Made by a program: the position numbers and the translations under genes. From NCBI GenBank assembly GCA_023091735.1, contig JALKBU010001081.1, positions 1 to 17,090 of the forward strand: a stretch of DNA of 17,090 nucleotides. Direction: 5' to 3'. The stretch is from Trichomonas tenax (Eukaryota > Parabasalia > Trichomonadida > Trichomonadidae). Under the pieces are notes generated by a model. The model searched no databases, had not been told where the DNA came from, and saw only the letters and a program-made list of their open reading frames with translations. Positions 6,836 to 14,798 of this stretch are shown here, piece after piece; position 1 is the stretch's first letter, and each line of letters begins with the position of its first letter.

Positions 6836-9304
6836 ATGAATGAATTTTTCGCGATGAATCCTTCAGCGAGCAAAAATATCGTTATAATGCTCGTTGAGGA
6901 TCTCATGAAAATGAACGAAAATAAAGAATACGTCTATAAATCTTTGAAAACATTCGAACAAATCGATTATATTATTTCACCTTTTCAATTTCTGACAACA
7001 AATGAGAAATTCAATGCGATTCAGAACAAAGATGGCGAAAAGATATTTATTTATATACTAGAAATACTCTACGATTGGTATTACAGGATTTATAAAGAAT
7101 TTCCACAAGAACAAAGGGATTATTTACTAAGTGAAACGATAAAAACCATTCTTCCTATCACAAAAATCGAAAGAGGCAATACATTCCACGTATTAGAAAA
7201 GATTGTCAACGAAATACAATTTGAAATCAGCGAAAACGCATGGAAAACAATAATTACTATATTCAAAAACTTCGCTTCTTCAGTAAAAAAACCGATCTCA
7301 TCAAAAGTTTTACGTCTCGTCGTTTATAGTATTGATAAAGCAAAATTATCATCGGAAGAGAGCGTTTCTATTTTAGAAGGCCTTACGAATATTCTGAGTG
7401 ATGATGATAAGAATTTCGTTGAAAAATCAGTTCAAGACTTTTTGCTTCATCCTGCAGATTCGATTTCTTTCTTGCATTCACTTTGGAAGTTTTCTCCAAA
7501 GAATATAATGATATCAGCATTTCAGAATATCCTTATTGATTCCAAACAATATGAAACGATATTCATTCCGACATTACCAACAGAAATACTTTTGAAAACG
7601 TTTTCAAACTATTTATTCAGTGAAATTGCACTCAATACTAACGATTGTCTTGCTTTTTCACAATTATTCGGCCTTTTTGGTACAAAAAACGAAGAATGGT
7701 TAATTTTATTCATTAAATTCATCAAAGCTCAAGTTTCAAAGCAGAATTTGGAAATTAATCTTGCGATATGTTCAGGTTTAATAGAAGCAATGACAGCACA
7801 TCCAAAAAAGTTTATTGATATAATTTTAGTTTTACTGAATTATTTTTATGATAATCCATTGGAAAAAAGAACAGCAACAGAATTACTACAGTTTTGTATA
7901 TTAGCAGACCAAATTATTGATCCAAAAGATCCAAATTATAAATATTATTCATTTTGGATCAAGAAAATCATCGAAAACAACTATAAAAACTTTTCAGCAC
8001 AAGCTGTATCTGTAGAGATCATATTTATATCCCTCAAACACCATGCTGATATTTTATATCCTTTATTCATCAAAAAACTTCCAAATTCTCAATTTCCATA
8101 CTTATTATTCCTTATTTCCACACACGCTGAATATATGATTAACGAAAAAGTAACAGAAATTCTTTTAGAAACTCTCAAAACAATTTCACAGTGCAATTTT
8201 GCTTTTATTTTGTCACTTTTATCCGTTTTTGTAAGATTCAAAATATCAGATAGTGTCAAGAAAGCACTTACAGAGCTATTATCGAATGACACAAAGCAGT
8301 TTGAACTCTCAACAAAAGAAATATTCACGCTACTTCTTGCTTCAACATTTAGTTTAGCACCAGTTTATATTTTGGATGTCAATGATCTCAAAAAATTGGA
8401 TTCTATGATTGAAGGTGAAAAACTTTACGCATGCACACCAGAAGCATTATTTAGTTTCACCAATACAACTGATGGAAAATTATTGATATTAATTTATGGA
8501 GTTTTTGGATCCATTTCTTTCATTTCAGATGCATTTGATAAAAATGATCCACTTCCAAAGAAAGCTCTTTATTTCTTTAGCAGAGCTGGTCTTGATGTTT
8601 TCTCTAATGAAGTAAGATATGTTGATTTAAAGACTCATGAAAAGTCAATCACTGAAATTGAACGCGAATGCTTGAAACCATCAACTTATTTACCAATTTC
8701 TAATGTTTGTGCTGATTCAACAGACTTTTTATCAAGCAATATCATCACATCAAAGTTCGCAAAGTTCATTGATGATTTAGCAGATAATTATGAATCTAAT
8801 CCTATTAATATACAGTTTATTCAAGTTGATGATACTTCAAGAGTTCCAATTACTTCCTTTCCAGCATTCAGAATTGTTTATATCTCGAAGCACTTCTTCT
8901 TGAAAGAAAACGAATCAGAAATTTCACGAATTTTCAATCTCTCTAATTACATTGTATTGTTTAATGACACTGATTACAAATTCAGCAGATCAAAGCTTCC
9001 TAAATCAATCCAAAACATTATCCAAATAATATCTGTCGATGAAGAACATTATGCATTTAAATTCTTGAGATGTTCTGATAACGTGAACTTTGTCAATGAC
9101 AATTTCACTCTGATAAGAAGGGATGAAATCAAAACTGTTATTTTCTCTGCTTTATCTCCATATTCATTCACAATGTCCACAAATTCAACGCATTCTTATG
9201 CAATGAACGCTTCCGCTATAATTGGTGATCTTCATGATAGAAGCACATTCATTAGTTACATTTACAAAGTCAATACATCACCTTTATCATCTTTGATCAT
9301 CTAA
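6836..9304 (+). CDS. Helical-repeat protein with divergent Rap-GAP-like C-terminal domain
   Basis: Complete 822-residue protein. Residues 1 to about 610 are almost entirely amphipathic helices resembling an ARM/HEAT solenoid. From about 620 to 800 the pattern matches the Rap-GAP fold of tuberin, RalGAP and Rap1GAP: a helix beginning STDFLSSN, a strand FRIVYISK (near 678) at the position of Rap1GAP's FHVST, then FNLSNYIVLF aligning with Rap1GAP's RHIGNDIVAVVF, and a later LIRRDE near the conserved Arg-Asp. Asn704 falls exactly where the catalytic 'asparagine thumb' (Asn290 of Rap1GAP) sits, but the neighbouring Arg, His and Gly are replaced. The solenoid-plus-GAP order resembles TSC2/RalGAP-alpha, so a role in switching off a Rap/Rheb-like GTPase is plausible but unproven. 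An inactive scaffold is the alternative. No membrane span. The start ATG is followed two codons later by no competing Met until residue 7. Confidence 0.75.
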   Translation: MNEFFAMNPSASKNIVIMLVEDLMKMNENKEYVYKSLKTFEQIDYIISPFQFLTTNEKFNAIQNKDGEKIFIYILEILYDWYYRIYKEFPQEQRDYLLSETIKTILPITKIERGNTFHVLEKIVNEIQFEISENAWKTIITIFKNFASSVKKPISSKVLRLVVYSIDKAKLSSEESVSILEGLTNILSDDDKNFVEKSVQDFLLHPADSISFLHSLWKFSPKNIMISAFQNILIDSKQYETIFIPTLPTEILLKTFSNYLFSEIALNTNDCLAFSQLFGLFGTKNEEWLILFIKFIKAQVSKQNLEINLAICSGLIEAMTAHPKKFIDIILVLLNYFYDNPLEKRTATELLQFCILADQIIDPKDPNYKYYSFWIKKIIENNYKNFSAQAVSVEIIFISLKHHADILYPLFIKKLPNSQFPYLLFLISTHAEYMINEKVTEILLETLKTISQCNFAFILSLLSVFVRFKISDSVKKALTELLSNDTKQFELSTKEIFTLLLASTFSLAPVYILDVNDLKKLDSMIEGEKLYACTPEALFSFTNTTDGKLLILIYGVFGSISFISDAFDKNDPLPKKALYFFSRAGLDVFSNEVRYVDLKTHEKSITEIERECLKPSTYLPISNVCADSTDFLSSNIITSKFAKFIDDLADNYESNPINIQFIQVDDTSRVPITSFPAFRIVYISKHFFLKENESEISRIFNLSNYIVLFNDTDYKFSRSKLPKSIQNIIQIISVDEEHYAFKFLRCSDNVNFVNDNFTLIRRDEIKTVIFSALSPYSFTMSTNSTHSYAMNASAIIGDLHDRSTFISYIYKVNTSPLSSLII

Positions 9305-9524
9305 TTTTTAATTTGTATTCCTAATTTCATTCTCAAAATGAATATTTTTATATTTTTTTGTTCAGATTTAGCAAATTTTATTTGTTGATATGTTTGTTTT
9401 GTTACAATTTGATTGTTTTTTGTTTGATATTGAAATTATATATAATTTTTGTATATTTTTCTTTGTTTCGGTAAAATTATCTTATTTTGCTTAAATATAG
9501 ATGACTAACATTCAAAGAGGTACT

Positions 9525-10481
9525 TTATTCTAAATCAGGGAAAAAATCTTGAACAATTTCTTTAACATCCTCACTTAACTCATCTGGGAACACAATTTCT
9601 ATTTTAACAATGAGGTCTCCACGCTTTCTATTTGACTTAATCCAACCATGTTCTGGTATTGAAAATGAATCTCCTGGTTTAATGATTTTATTGATTGGGA
9701 ATGTAATTTCTGATCCATCAAGATCAATTCTCTTAATTGTGAATCCAATTAATGCTTGTTTTAATGAAATTCTTTCTGTTGTTATCAAATCATCGCCTTC
9801 ACGTTTGTAAACTGGATTATTTCGCTCCTTTATAACGAATATGATATCACCGGCAGGTCCATTCATGCTTTGATCTCCAGTTCCAACAGATACGATTTTC
9901 TTTCCATCTTTGGAGCCAGGAGGTATTTGTACGATGATTTCTTTCTGCTCTGGTTTTCCTTTTATCGTTCTTTGAACAAGTAATTTCTTTTCGCATCCTG
10001 TTAATAATTGTTCTAACGTGCAAAAAACTGATAATTCGATTGGTGGTGGTGCTCTTGGTCCAGCAGGCTCTCTATCGAACTGACTAAAAGCCATTTCTTC
10101 ATCTCCAAAATCAGGAAAGCCTCCAAAGCGGAATCTGCGGAACATTCCGAACGGACTATCGCCATAACCACCTCCCATGAAGTCATTTCCAAAAAATTGG
10201 CGGAATAATTCGTTTGGATCAACAAAATGACGTGAAAAGCCGCTTGGGCCTTGCTTTGGCATCGATTCTTCACCAAACTGGTCGTAAATTCTCCTTTTTT
10301 CAGTGTCACTTAGTGTTTGGTAAGCATCTGATATATCATGAAACATTTTTTGCGCTTCTTCTTGATTATCGGGGTTCTTATCCGGATGCCAACGCATTGC
10401 CTGCTGTCTATATGCTTTCTTTATAGTGGCTTGATCGGCATCTCTCGGGACACCGATAATCGCGTAGAAATCTCTTCCCAT
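9525..10481 (-). CDS. Class II (type B) DnaJ/Hsp40 co-chaperone
   Basis: A 318-residue J protein. The J domain occupies about residues 3-70, with the HPD tripeptide at 32-34 that stimulates Hsp70 ATPase. It is followed by a Gly/Phe-rich linker (about 80-132, with GGGYGDSPFGMF) and no zinc-finger CxxCxGxG repeats, which makes it class II like DNAJB1/Sis1. Substrate-binding domain I begins near 147 (PPIELSVFCTLEQLLTG) and domain II near 224, ending with GDLIVKIEIVFP at 288-299. Its partner is cytosolic Hsp70; the role is protein folding and recruitment of misfolded clients. It has no C-terminal CaaX box, signal peptide or membrane span, so it is expected in the cytosol or nucleus. The start is fixed by the canonical N terminus (MGRDFYAIIGV). 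It converges with the 822-residue gene across 220 bp of T-rich spacer; AATAAA directly follows its stop. Confidence 0.95.
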   Translation of the reverse strand: MGRDFYAIIGVPRDADQATIKKAYRQQAMRWHPDKNPDNQEEAQKMFHDISDAYQTLSDTEKRRIYDQFGEESMPKQGPSGFSRHFVDPNELFRQFFGNDFMGGGYGDSPFGMFRRFRFGGFPDFGDEEMAFSQFDREPAGPRAPPPIELSVFCTLEQLLTGCEKKLLVQRTIKGKPEQKEIIVQIPPGSKDGKKIVSVGTGDQSMNGPAGDIIFVIKERNNPVYKREGDDLITTERISLKQALIGFTIKRIDLDGSEITFPINKIIKPGDSFSIPEHGWIKSNRKRGDLIVKIEIVFPDELSEDVKEIVQDFFPDLE

Positions 10482-10522
10482 ATAAAATTAGATATTTGTT
10501 CAACCAAAATTTTCCAACATTT

Positions 10523-10534
10523 TGACAAAAATGA
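10523..10534 (-). promoter_or_regulatory. Candidate initiator for the DnaJ gene
   Basis: On the minus strand TCATTTTTGTCA resembles the start of the trichomonad initiator (TCAYTW). It would give a leader of about 50 nt, longer than usual, containing an upstream ATG (10519-10517) that opens a six-codon frame ending in TGA before the DnaJ ATG. Either this is a small upstream ORF or the real start site is closer to the gene. The match is partial. Confidence 0.3.
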
Positions 10535-10714
10535 AGTAAATGATTTTCTTCTTTATAGATCTTTGGTGCTTAAATTTATCGTTTTCATATGATAGAAATG
10601 TGATTATTTAAATTTAATGAATTTTGTCAAAAATTACAAAAGGTGTTTGCACTATTTTTTGACACCCTGTCAGATTTTTCGAGTGTCTTTCTCCTTACTT
10701 TTACTCGCTATTGA

Positions 10715-11990
10715 CGATCCATTCATGGGCTTCTGTGTCATGATGATAAAGAAAACTATGGATGTAAGCATATCAGCGTCATAATGTTGCAGGAAAATCC
10801 TTTCATCCTGGATAATTATTGTGTTTATCAAAAAGATGTCTAAATTTACTCAAACTTCTTACTTATACCTCTGTTATCAAGGAGGTTGCATTTATGCCCT
10901 CAAACAATCCAATTCATTTCCGATATTTCATCCAGAAAAATCTACCCAGCCAATCTTAACAGTATTGAAAAGATAATTAAGGCTTCACTTTCTTACTATC
11001 ATATATGAATATTAGCGAAAGTTACTGTAATTTGAATGATTTCAAAATATCAACATTTTATTCTTCAGATGTCAACTATACGATTCGACTACATTTGCAA
11101 TGCAGCAATATACGATGCAGTGAAATTTATGGATTGACTCTCAATAAAATTTTCGACTTATTTCCAAGTTGGAATAGATGTTTTCTGATATTAAACTTAA
11201 TTGAAGACACGCGTGTATTTCATACCTTCACTGTTATTATATGAAGAAAATCATTTTGTAATACAAAAATAACGCAAAATTTGTCAGAATTACATTTTTT
11301 TACTTGAAACAAGAGCATGGACTGGTCATCATAACACAGTCCACTTCCATTTATTGTTGAGTCTATCTATCAGTAAAACGCTCCTCTAGACCTACCTTTA
11401 TCGAATGTCGAGACGATTTCTTTGCAAGCGAATCATTTGATGCAACAAAACATATAGTTTACGCAACATTATCCGATTGTATTTACGTTGTCGCAGCATG
11501 ATTCAAGGTTTCTCAAGGTGGAAGCATGATTATACATTGAAATATCTACAAATTATCGCCAAATACAGACATAGTTATCTAAATGAGGATGACAAGTCAG
11601 AAAAAGACGATGAAGAGGCCGAATCTATTCCAAAACTGAAAATTATTTTGTTCATTTGTAAATACTTTGTTATTATACGCTCTCCTGCCGTAAACATATG
11701 AATACTTTAAATTTTCTTTGATTTGCAAAAATTAAAGATTTTTAGAAAATCACAAAAAAGTTTTTGCACAAAGCACTAAAAATGATGTCTATATTGATAG
11801 AACGCCTAAGGGGATACTATCATGTTACTTGCAAGACCTGGTGTAATAGAATTGTTTTCATCAAATTACTAAGCTGAGGGTTCAGTCATATTTGTCAGAA
11901 GACTCAACAAATGGCTAAAGCGCAATAGAATCTGTATATTTTATATAGTAAATATCAGTCTTTTTGAGATATGAAGTTCAGATAAGCATA
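10715..11990 (+). pseudogene. Heavily decayed coding relic, unknown family
   Basis: From 10715 one frame carries coding-like stretches broken by few stops (TAA 10841, TGA 11006, TGA 11033, TGA 11135). They include FISDISSRKIYPANLNSIEK and FDYICNAAIYDAVKF. A second cluster in the same frame, about 11441-11698, includes FSRWKHDYTLKYLQIIAKYR followed by an acidic Asp/Glu/Lys run. Between them the coding signal jumps between frames (11005-11244; and 11380-11500, ATKHIVYATLSDCIYVVAA). Downstream, 11785-11877 encodes 30 similar-looking residues. I read this as a single old gene with many frameshifts and stops rather than several small genes. The product family is not recognisable. Exact ends are arbitrary, and the 331 bases before the next gene hold only its tail. 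Confidence 0.35.
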
Positions 11991-12032
11991 GTATTAAAAT
12001 TATTGTTTATTCATTGGTTTAAGCTGAAAATA

Positions 12033-12389
12033 TTATTGTGAATTATCTAGAAACTGCTGAGGGAATGGGTCCTGGCGTCCTTGACTGTTGAACATGAACT
12101 GGATCCTTTGGTCGTCATGAGATGGAGGAATGTTCATCCACCCGTTGTCGAAATTCATGTTGTTCGACATCATCTCGTACATTCTCTGTTTCTGGAACAT
12201 CCGCGCCCTCGGGTCATTCTCGAAGTTCGGCATCTGCCTGTTTCCTCTCTGGAAGTTAGGCATGAATCCTGTGCGAGGGTCGTTCTCGAAGTTCGGCATT
12301 CCGCGATTTCGAAACATGTTCATCCTGTTGAAACCATTTCCGAACTGGCGTCCGTCTTGTGCTGTCCACTGCATGCTCGCACTCTGCAT
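12033..12389 (-). CDS. Met/Asn/Gln-rich low-complexity protein with PNFENDPR repeats
   Basis: A 118-residue product with 14 Met and abundant Asn, Gln, Arg and Phe, predicted disordered. Three repeats begin Met-Pro-Asn-Phe at residues 31, 43 and 53; the first and third extend to MPNFENDPR and are almost identical in DNA (12211-12233 and 12277-12299, 22 of 23 bases). The gene is markedly GC-rich compared with its surroundings, as in well-expressed trichomonad genes, and both strands are open because of this composition. The minus strand is chosen because it has an excellent initiator placing transcription start 17 nt before this ATG. There is no membrane segment or signal peptide. Arg/Asn/Phe/Met-rich disorder could suit an RNA-granule or splicing-associated protein, but that is speculation. 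It is not a fragment: it has its own start and a stop in AT-rich DNA. Confidence 0.75.
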   Translation of the reverse strand: MQSASMQWTAQDGRQFGNGFNRMNMFRNRGMPNFENDPRTGFMPNFQRGNRQMPNFENDPRARMFQKQRMYEMMSNNMNFDNGWMNIPPSHDDQRIQFMFNSQGRQDPFPQQFLDNSQ

Positions 12390-12395
12390 CTCGAT

Positions 12396-12408
12396 TGATG
12401 AGAAATGA
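12396..12408 (-). promoter_or_regulatory. Trichomonad initiator element
   Basis: The minus strand reads TCATTTCTCATCA, matching the extended consensus TCAYTWYTCATTA at 12 of 13 positions. The predicted start A is at 12406, giving a 17-nt leader to the ATG at 12389. This is the clearest promoter in the window and the main sequence evidence for a trichomonad source. Confidence 0.8.
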
Positions 12409-13210
12409 AGTTGATCTTCTTATCGTCGAACTCCGATATTTCTAACAAAAATCTCACTTTGACAATCAACAATTTTTTTGACAACTAAATGGAAGATTTT
12501 TCTTTGCTTACATTTCAATGCGTATACGTTCACACAGAGCAGATAATGTCTCATATATATACATATTGCGATCGCGAGAAAAATTTAAATTGTGTGCATT
12601 TTTTCCCACTTTTCAGCAAATTATCGTAATTTTTCTTTGTTCATCAAAGTGACACTGGATCCGATTTTATGCTTCTTGTGTTTTTTCACTAATTAGCATA
12701 TACAACACTATGATCTCGCTGATTGCGATATAATATATGTATTCAGATAAGCACGTTTTTGTAATAAAAATCGAGTCCGATTTTTGTATTTCCAGTCAAA
12801 ATCTTCAACAAAAACATTAAAGATCTCAAAAAACAGAAAAATCGACCAGAACATGATAGGAGAAATGTGATTTTCTTGTATGTAAAGTGTGCGAAAATCA
12901 TATAAATATAAATATTTATATTTTTCATTGATTGATATAATTTGATTTTCCAATCATTTCATTTCTCCGATAGAGCGAAGCAAGTTGACAGACTTTACTG
13001 TAGAATTTGCGATTTCTATCAAAAGAATTACCCAGATTCAGAATCTTGATGATATGACATTCCAATAAAATGGAAAGCTCAAAGGTATAAAATGGAACAA
13101 GTTTTTCTTCGAAAATTGATTCGGGATTAATTTTTTTTGTTCAACATTCGTTCCATTTCTAGAATAATATATCCTTGATATATAGAATTGACTGATTGGT
13201 ATCTCGATGA
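12409..13210. other. Intergenic region with doubtful small ORFs
   Basis: No gene I can support. A plus-strand frame at 12489-12629 (46 codons, ATG to TAA, beginning MEDFSLL) has an initiator-like TCACTTT at 12454-12460, 33 nt upstream, and could be a short divergent gene or a truncated one. On the minus strand, frames around 12708-12953 and 12960-13030 are open without ATG starts and look like chance or very old relics. The rest is AT-rich. Confidence 0.4.
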
Positions 13211-14589
13211 CTACATTTGATCGTAATTAATGCTACTAAAGATGGATTCTTTTAATAATTCCATATCGTTATTAGCTAGATCAAATAAATCATAATTTTG
13301 ATTTTGCATATAGTTTCTGTAAGAAATCAAAGCACGCACGATTGATATATAGAATGAATTAAATGCTTTGTTAGCTGATATTTTTTCCATTAGATTGTAC
13401 CTGAAAGTGCTCAAAGCAGTTTTTGCAGTAAATTCTGCAGTTTTCGGATCATCTGGGTTCAATAAATAAAGCATCCAAACTTTATCCATTGCTGCATTTA
13501 AATCACCAATATTTGCCAATCTCTATGCCATTAATAAAGGATCTGAATCATGTTTAATTTGTCCAATTTTAGTGGGATATGCATCATTATAAGCTGCAAT
13601 ATTTTTCGAACAAACTCTAAGCAATCAATATCATTTAACTTGTTAAAGATGTTTTCAATCTCGAAAATTGAAGGGCTGTTATTTTCGAGATTCACAATAT
13701 CATAGTCATAGCTCTGTAGAAGGCGTAGAGCGAGAGCATAATTCTGTTCATTGACAGCTTTTTTAATATTGCAATTTTCATCACAATCAATATCATCAGA
13801 AATCTCCGAAGCAATCAAGTGATGGATAGATCGTTTTTAAACAAAAGAGTGCTGTTTCTTTAAGATTTGGTGCAAGAATAGGCAAACATCGAATGAATTT
13901 AAAAGGTTTCTCGCTAATATTAAATTTTTCTATATGATTATTGATAAAATCAATGACTTTCTTTTGCATGGAAGAATTACTGCTTATTAATATCTCTGAA
14001 CATCTACTGAGACATTTTGTTGCATCTTCATAAGTTTTTATCCGAGATTCATCGAAAGAATCATTTGCTAGTTCAATAGCAAACCTGAAAACAGAGCAAT
14101 TTGCTTTTATATAATCAATATCTTGCATAATTCCGATAAGATTGTAAAAATTTGATTGATATTGATATTTGATTGAAATTTGATTGATTAATTTTATGTT
14201 CATTGCATTTTGAATCCTTTCATTTTGAATAACCATATATTCAACTAAAATGTCATAAATCGGTTGCTTCAACCATTCTTGATCAAGAATTTGATCATTT
14301 TTGAAAAATGCTTGACATAGAGGATAGATTCGCATCATTATTTCGACTTTTGCAAGCATGATTGCAGAATTTATTAATTTGGTTAACGGAAGTCTGAAAA
14401 CTGGAATCGACTTTATTTTGTCATAAATTAGATTCACAATCTCTGTGTTTAATTCAATAAATTGATTATTTTCGGACAAATAATTTAAGTACCTTCTGAT
14501 ATATTGAAAGCAATCAACAATATCCTCTGATATATTCCTGGCTTCACTTTGAACCCTTTTGTTGGAATCTTCAATTTCAAAGAGGATTT

Positions 14590-14599
14590 GTTTCTTGTA
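14590..14599. repeat. Left copy of the 10-bp target-site duplication
   Basis: GTTTCTTGTA, identical to 14789-14798 at the other side of the inserted element. The last shared base could be coincidental, so the duplication is 9 or 10 bp. Confidence 0.75.
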
Positions 14600-14788
14600 C
14601 GTATGTCAACTTCCTTGAAAATTCACGCCTGTAATACGCATAGTGTTCGACACAAAAAAATATTTAGGGGAGTAACCCTGCCCCTAAATAAATTCTATAG
14701 CCAAAAAATTGATTTTACAAATGATAACACACACTGGACACAGGTCTCTTTCGCTTGCACAGAAATAACCGCTTTTTCGACATGAGTA
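14600..14788. mobile_element. 189-bp MITE-like insertion inside the pseudogene
   Basis: The insert is flanked by identical 10-bp copies GTTTCTTGTA (14590-14599 and 14789-14798). On the minus strand, coding-like sequence runs into one side (IENNYKK) and resumes on the other (YKKQILFEIED). Deleting the insert plus one repeat copy joins AAT TAC AAG AAA to CAA ATC CTC in one frame. This is the signature of a transposition event with a 9-10 bp target-site duplication, the size made by Mutator-like and a few other DNA transposons. The ends share only a short imperfect inverted repeat (ATGTCAA inward from the left, ATGTCGA from the right). No transposase is encoded, so it would be mobilised in trans. 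A 10-bp hairpin lies near its middle. Confidence 0.8.
14661..14690. repeat. Perfect 10-bp hairpin within the insertion element
   Basis: TATTTAGGGG (14661-14670) is the exact reverse complement of CCCCTAAATA (14681-14690), separated by a 10-nt loop. It lies near the centre of the 189-bp element. It may be an internal remnant of a nested palindrome or a structural feature of the element. Confidence 0.7.
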
Positions 14789-14798
14789 GTTTCTTGTA
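14789..14798. repeat. Right copy of the 10-bp target-site duplication
   Basis: GTTTCTTGTA, the partner of 14590-14599. On the minus strand it encodes the Tyr-Lys-Lys that is duplicated at the junction. Confidence 0.75.

Noticed and set aside
11318..11343. TGGACTG/CAGTCCA inverted repeat resembling a tRNA arm
   Set aside because: No cloverleaf, anticodon arm or T-loop sequence surrounds it. It lies inside the decayed relic.
10623..11773. Similar short sequences near 10623 and 11280, and near 10635 and 11753, as possible terminal repeats of an element enclosing the relic
   Set aside because: Matches are short, gapped and AT-rich. They do not form consistent element ends or target duplications.
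12081..12408. Plus-strand ORFs of 92 and 105 codons opposite the Met-rich gene
   Set aside because: They are by-products of the GC-rich composition. The initiator and the peptide repeats support only the minus strand.
12708..12953. 81-codon minus-strand frame
   Set aside because: It begins with TTG, has no initiator, and another frame is equally open. It is compatible with chance or an unrecognisable relic.
14600..14788. The insert as a spliceosomal intron
   Set aside because: No placement within the direct repeat gives GT...AG on the minus strand, and the trichomonad intron motifs (GTATGT and ACTAACACACAG) are absent on the coding strand.
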